A DNA stretch of 64,000 bases from Ereboglobus sp. (GTDB lineage: Bacteria; Verrucomicrobiota; Verrucomicrobiia; Opitutales; Opitutaceae): positions 1 to 64,000 of the forward strand of contig JARKRC010000054.1 in the NCBI GenBank assembly GCA_029974595.1, given 5' to 3'. A model generated the notes under the pieces. It had not been told where the DNA came from, did not search any database, and saw only the letters and a list, made by a program, of their open reading frames with translations. The first letter of the stretch is position 1. Each line of letters opens with the position of its first letter. This document shows positions 61,130 to 64,000 of the stretch, piece after piece. The position numbers and the translations under genes were made by a program.

Positions 61130-62041
61130 ATGCCATCCGGATCAAATGCCCCTCATGTTGCCGCCGGCGCGCTTCTGTCGCCGCACGTTTCCAAGCCGGG
61201 CTCGCGCTATTTTTTCCTCAATCCGAGCCTCCGCCCGCAACGCCGCGCGCGGCTGGTCGCGCTCGGCGGCCTTGAGCATTGCAACCCCGATTACCTCATC
61301 GACCGCCCCGGCTTCGCGTATCACGTGATCGAGTTCATCACCGAGGGCGCGGGCCGCGTGCGCCTCGGCGGGGGCATCGGGCACGCGATCTCGCCGGGCA
61401 GTGTTTTTGTTTGCGAAAAAAACACCCGCTGCACCATGCGCTCCGACCCGGCGCGCCCGCTGGTGAAATACTTCCTGTGCTTTTCCGGTCGCGCTCCCCT
61501 CGCCCGCCTGCGCCGCGCCGGACTGCCGCCCAACCGCGTCCGCACGCTCGCCGCGCAGGGCGAAATCCGCAGCGTGCTGGAGGATTTGATCCGCGAGGGC
61601 CGCCGCCCCGGACGCCGCGCTGCCGAGATTTGCAACGTCCTTTTCGAACTGCTCTGCCTCAAGATGGCCGGCGCGCTCGCACCCGCTGCCCGCAGGCCGC
61701 GCGCCTCCGCGCAGCGCGGCCCGCAGGAGGCTTTTGTCCGTTGCAAAGCCATCATCGACGGACATGCCGAGAGCCTCATGTCGCTCTCCGAGATCGCGGC
61801 AAAGGCGCGCCTCGACGCATCGAGCATCTGCCGCCTTTTCCGGCGGCATCAGGGCATCAGCCCCTACCAATATCTCCTGCGGCGCAAGATGAACATCGCC
61901 GCCGAGCTGCTTGTTGACGGAGGCACGCTCGTCAAGGAGGCCGCGCAACGCGTGGGGTTTCCCGACGCGCTGCATTTTTCGCGCGTCTTCCGCGCCGTGC
62001 ACGGCGTCCCGCCGAGCCAGCTCCAGCTTCGCAACCGCTAG
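61130..62041 (+). CDS. AraC-family transcriptional regulator
   Basis: The product has 303 residues from the ATG at 61130. The N-terminal cupin-like sensor domain is seen at YHVIEFITEGAGRVRLGGGI and SPGSVFVCEKNTRCTMRSDP. The C-terminal double HTH has MSLSEIAAKARLDASSICRL, FRRHQGISPYQYLLRRKMNI and VKEAAQRVGFPDALHFSRVF. It is divergent from the GH172-ABC operon and presumably activates it and the isomerase-like gene in response to the imported sugar. The inferred target is the pair of related leaders at 56027-56073 and 60973-61019. Confidence 0.9.
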   Translation: MPSGSNAPHVAAGALLSPHVSKPGSRYFFLNPSLRPQRRARLVALGGLEHCNPDYLIDRPGFAYHVIEFITEGAGRVRLGGGIGHAISPGSVFVCEKNTRCTMRSDPARPLVKYFLCFSGRAPLARLRRAGLPPNRVRTLAAQGEIRSVLEDLIREGRRPGRRAAEICNVLFELLCLKMAGALAPAARRPRASAQRGPQEAFVRCKAIIDGHAESLMSLSEIAAKARLDASSICRLFRRHQGISPYQYLLRRKMNIAAELLVDGGTLVKEAAQRVGFPDALHFSRVFRAVHGVPPSQLQLRNR

Positions 62042-62214
62042 CGCGGGCCGCATTCGCTTGTATCCTTTGCCCGCCGCGAAGCGTCTCACAGCAGATTCCA
62101 CTCAAAACCGGCGTCCGCGCGCTCGACAACCGCGCCGCCCCGCAGCAACATCCGCCTCGCCATTTTTCTCCGCACCTGCAATCTTGCCGCGAACTTTTTT
62201 CACCAACACACATC

Positions 62215-62712
62215 ATGCAAAAGCCCCTCGCTCTCCACGCCACGCCACGCTACGCTCGCCGCATCACCCGCGAGGCCACGCGCGCGTTCACGCTCATCGA
62301 AATCCTCGTCGTGCTCGCCATCGCCGGCATGATCATCGGCCTCGCCGTCTCCAACTTCGACAAGATCTTCGGCGGCGCCAAGGAGGACATCGCCCGCATG
62401 TTTGTCTCCAACAGCCTCAAGGTCCCCCTCCAATCCTACCGCATGCACATGGGCGATTTCCCCTCCACCGCCGAGGGCCTCCAAGCCCTCATCGTCGCCC
62501 CCGCCGACAAAGCCGAGCGCTGGCGCGGCCCCTATCTCGAAGGCGGCAAATCCGTCCTCAACGATCCTTGGGGCAACCCCTACCGCTACGCCTATCCCGG
62601 CGCGCACAACAAAGGCGGCTACGATGTCTGGTCCGTCGGCGTCGACAAACAGGACGGCACCGCCGACGACATCGGCAACTGGTCCAACGACACCACGCCC
62701 ATCGGCCAGTAA
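62215..62712 (+). CDS. gspG: Type II secretion major pseudopilin GspG
   Basis: The 165-residue protein has a prepilin leader with cleavage expected at A/FTLIEILVVLAIAGMIIGLA, the conserved Glu at +5 and a hydrophobic stretch. It carries the GspG calcium-loop region DPWGNPYRYAYPGAHNKGGY DVWSVG. The residue before the cleavage site is Ala, not the usual Gly. It polymerises into the pseudopilus that pushes proteins through the outer membrane. It is the first of gspG-gspH-(gspI or gspJ). Confidence 0.92.
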   Translation: MQKPLALHATPRYARRITREATRAFTLIEILVVLAIAGMIIGLAVSNFDKIFGGAKEDIARMFVSNSLKVPLQSYRMHMGDFPSTAEGLQALIVAPADKAERWRGPYLEGGKSVLNDPWGNPYRYAYPGAHNKGGYDVWSVGVDKQDGTADDIGNWSNDTTPIGQ

Positions 62713-62750
62713 CCGCCCCCGCAACCGCACCTCGCGCGCCAACAACAACG

Positions 62751-63371
62751 GTGGGGTCGCCGACACACAACCGCCTCCAAATCCGCCCGGCCAGCCCATG
62801 TTCCCCGCCTTGGGATGCGGGCGCCGGCATTTGGAATTCACCGCGCCGCAAACGCGGGCATCGAGCCTTCACATTGCTGGAAGTGCTGCTCGTCCTCGCG
62901 CTCATCGGGCTGATGACCGGCGTGTTTGTCGTTGGCGCCGCCCGCCTCGGCGATGACAAACCCGCCACTCCCGACGAAGTCTTCTGGAACGCCGTCATCG
63001 CCTCGCGTCGGCAGGCACTCCTCTCAGGCCGCGAAGTCCGCCTCGTCTATGAACCCGGCGTCACCGGCGAAGGCTCCGACACACCCGCCAGCCTCAACGC
63101 CACCTGGGACGACGGCGGACAGCAGTTTTTCCCCTTTGAAAAAATGGGCGATGTCGTCTGCGAATTCCTGACCACGCAAAAAGGCGCCAGCTCCATCCTC
63201 GTCGGCGGCGAACTCGTCGAGACGCAAACGATACCCCACGTCACATTCTATGGCGACGGCACCTGCACACCCTTCCGCGTGCAATTCCGCATAGGAACCA
63301 GCGTCCACACCCTCGCCATCGATCCGTGGACATGCGCCCAAATGCTCGAAGCCAAGGAGAACACGCAATGA
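62751..63371 (+). CDS. gspH: Minor pseudopilin, GspH-like
   Basis: The product has about 206 residues from a GTG at 62751; the start is uncertain because no ATG is in frame nearby. The prepilin segment is RAFTLLEVLLVLALIGLMTG, again with Ala at -1. The rest has the GspH beta-rich shape: ARLGDDKPATPDEVFWNAVI, ASRRQALLSGREVRLVYEPG and HVTFYGDGTCTPFRVQFRIG. It forms part of the pseudopilus tip. Its stop overlaps the next start as ATGA (63368-63371). Confidence 0.8.
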   Translation: MGSPTHNRLQIRPASPCSPPWDAGAGIWNSPRRKRGHRAFTLLEVLLVLALIGLMTGVFVVGAARLGDDKPATPDEVFWNAVIASRRQALLSGREVRLVYEPGVTGEGSDTPASLNATWDDGGQQFFPFEKMGDVVCEFLTTQKGASSILVGGELVETQTIPHVTFYGDGTCTPFRVQFRIGTSVHTLAIDPWTCAQMLEAKENTQ

Positions 63372-64000
63372 CCCACCGCCCTTGGAACCCAAAATCGGCG
63401 CGCCGTGATTTCCAGGGCCGCAAATGCGACACCCGCGGTTTCACCGTCGTCGAAGTCCTCATCGCGCTCGCCATCTGCGCCATGATGAGCGTCGTCCTCG
63501 TCGCGTCGTATATGAACATCCTCAACGCCTACGACGCCATGGCGAAAAACCCCAGGCGCAACCTCGACGTCCGTTTCGCCCGCAACGCCCTCCTTGCCGA
63601 AGCCGATTTCGAAACCGCCCAGAAAGGCGACCAGCTCGAAGGCGCGAGCGGGCGGCACATCACCTGGACTTCCATCATCGAACCCACCTCCACTGCCAAT
63701 CTCTTCCAAGTCACATTCACCTGCGAGATCAGCGCCGGCGACAATCCCGGGGACAAGGAGGAAACCGTCACCGAGGTTTTCCGCGTCCTCCGTCCCACTT
63801 GGGCAAACACCTCCGGCTTTTCTCCCGACGCCGCCACGCTCCGCGCCGAAGCCCGCGACCGCATCACGCAGGCCCAGCAACCCTCGCCGCTCTCCGGACT
63901 CGGCCCCTCCAGCGGCAGCGTCTCCGGCGGCTCGTCGGGCGGCAGCACAAACACCGGACGCGGCGGCGGCGCATCCATAAACAAAAATTCCGGCGGCAGG
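63368..64000 (+). CDS. Minor pseudopilin, GspI/GspJ-like, truncated by window edge
   Basis: From the ATG at 63368 the frame stays open to the end of the window (211 codons). The prepilin segment is TRGFTVVEVLIALAICAMMS, with Gly at -1 and Glu at +5. The mature part begins SYMNILNAYDAMAKNPRRNL and ends, within the window, in a Gly/Ser-rich stretch (SGLGPSSGSVSGGSSGGSTN). Translational coupling with gspH is indicated by the ATGA overlap. Order suggests GspI; the Gly/Ser tail is unusual for that family. Confidence 0.8.
   Translation, partial: MTHRPWNPKSARRDFQGRKCDTRGFTVVEVLIALAICAMMSVVLVASYMNILNAYDAMAKNPRRNLDVRFARNALLAEADFETAQKGDQLEGASGRHITWTSIIEPTSTANLFQVTFTCEISAGDNPGDKEETVTEVFRVLRPTWANTSGFSPDAATLRAEARDRITQAQQPSPLSGLGPSSGSVSGGSSGGSTNTGRGGGASINKNSGGR

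Overview
The window is about 64 kb of GC-rich, densely coding chromosomal DNA with Gram-negative architecture: TonB-dependent receptor, ExbB/ExbD/TonB, RND efflux, type II secretion pseudopilins, lipoprotein signals and Tat signals. The combination of a Bat/MoxR operon, LacI- and AraC-controlled sugar loci, DUF1080 and Gfo/Idh/MocA sugar proteins, prepilins cleaved before FTLIE, start codons that mostly lack strong Shine-Dalgarno sequences, and many intergenic palindromes points to Verrucomicrobiota, most likely Opitutaceae. That placement is inferred from gene content; no rRNA gene is present to confirm it. No CRISPR array, prophage or plasmid origin was seen.

Layout. 1-104 is the cut-off start of an IS4-type transposase. 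313-9810 (minus) is a MoxR-DUF58-BatA-BatB-BatC-BatD operon in which batD has been partly duplicated. 10024-12441 holds a lipoprotein, an ArsR-methyltransferase fusion, hisI and a DUF971 protein. After a repeat-rich gap come fabZ and fabI (13012-14336). 14479-21615 (minus) is a TPR-like protein followed by an exbB-exbD-exbD-tonB-TPR operon that ends in three paralogous one-TM coiled-coil genes and a terminator. Three tRNA genes (Gln, Thr, Lys) lie at 21976-22449. 22842-32208 is a polysaccharide-utilisation locus: GH105 hydrolase, purple-acid-phosphatase-like protein, TonB-dependent receptor, LacI regulator and heparinase II/III-like lyase, with two nearly identical palindromic operator candidates. 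32256-40991 carries a U32 peptidase, an MFS transporter and an RND efflux pair. 41082-47866 is a glycosyltransferase cluster ending in alr; the 3' end of alr is duplicated around one glycosyltransferase. 47961-50133 has a double-domain class II aldolase protein and rsmE. 50248-54080 is a three-gene set typical of 3-keto-sugar metabolism. tRNA-Phe follows. 54386-62041 is an AraC-linked locus with a GH172/DUF2961 enzyme, a ribose-type ABC transporter and a fucose-isomerase-like protein. The window ends in gspG-gspH and a truncated third pseudopilin gene.

How the genes work together. The TonB motor could energise receptors such as the one at 26157-28994. The lyase and GH105 pair fits uronic-acid polysaccharide breakdown, with unsaturated ends made by the lyase and removed by GH105. 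The GH172, ABC transporter and isomerase set fits release, import and isomerisation of a furanose sugar, possibly D-arabinose.

The strongest candidates for something undescribed are the extended TonB operon, the AraC/GH172 locus with its two related leaders, and a family of compound intergenic elements made of tandem-heptamer inverted arms around GC-rich hairpins.
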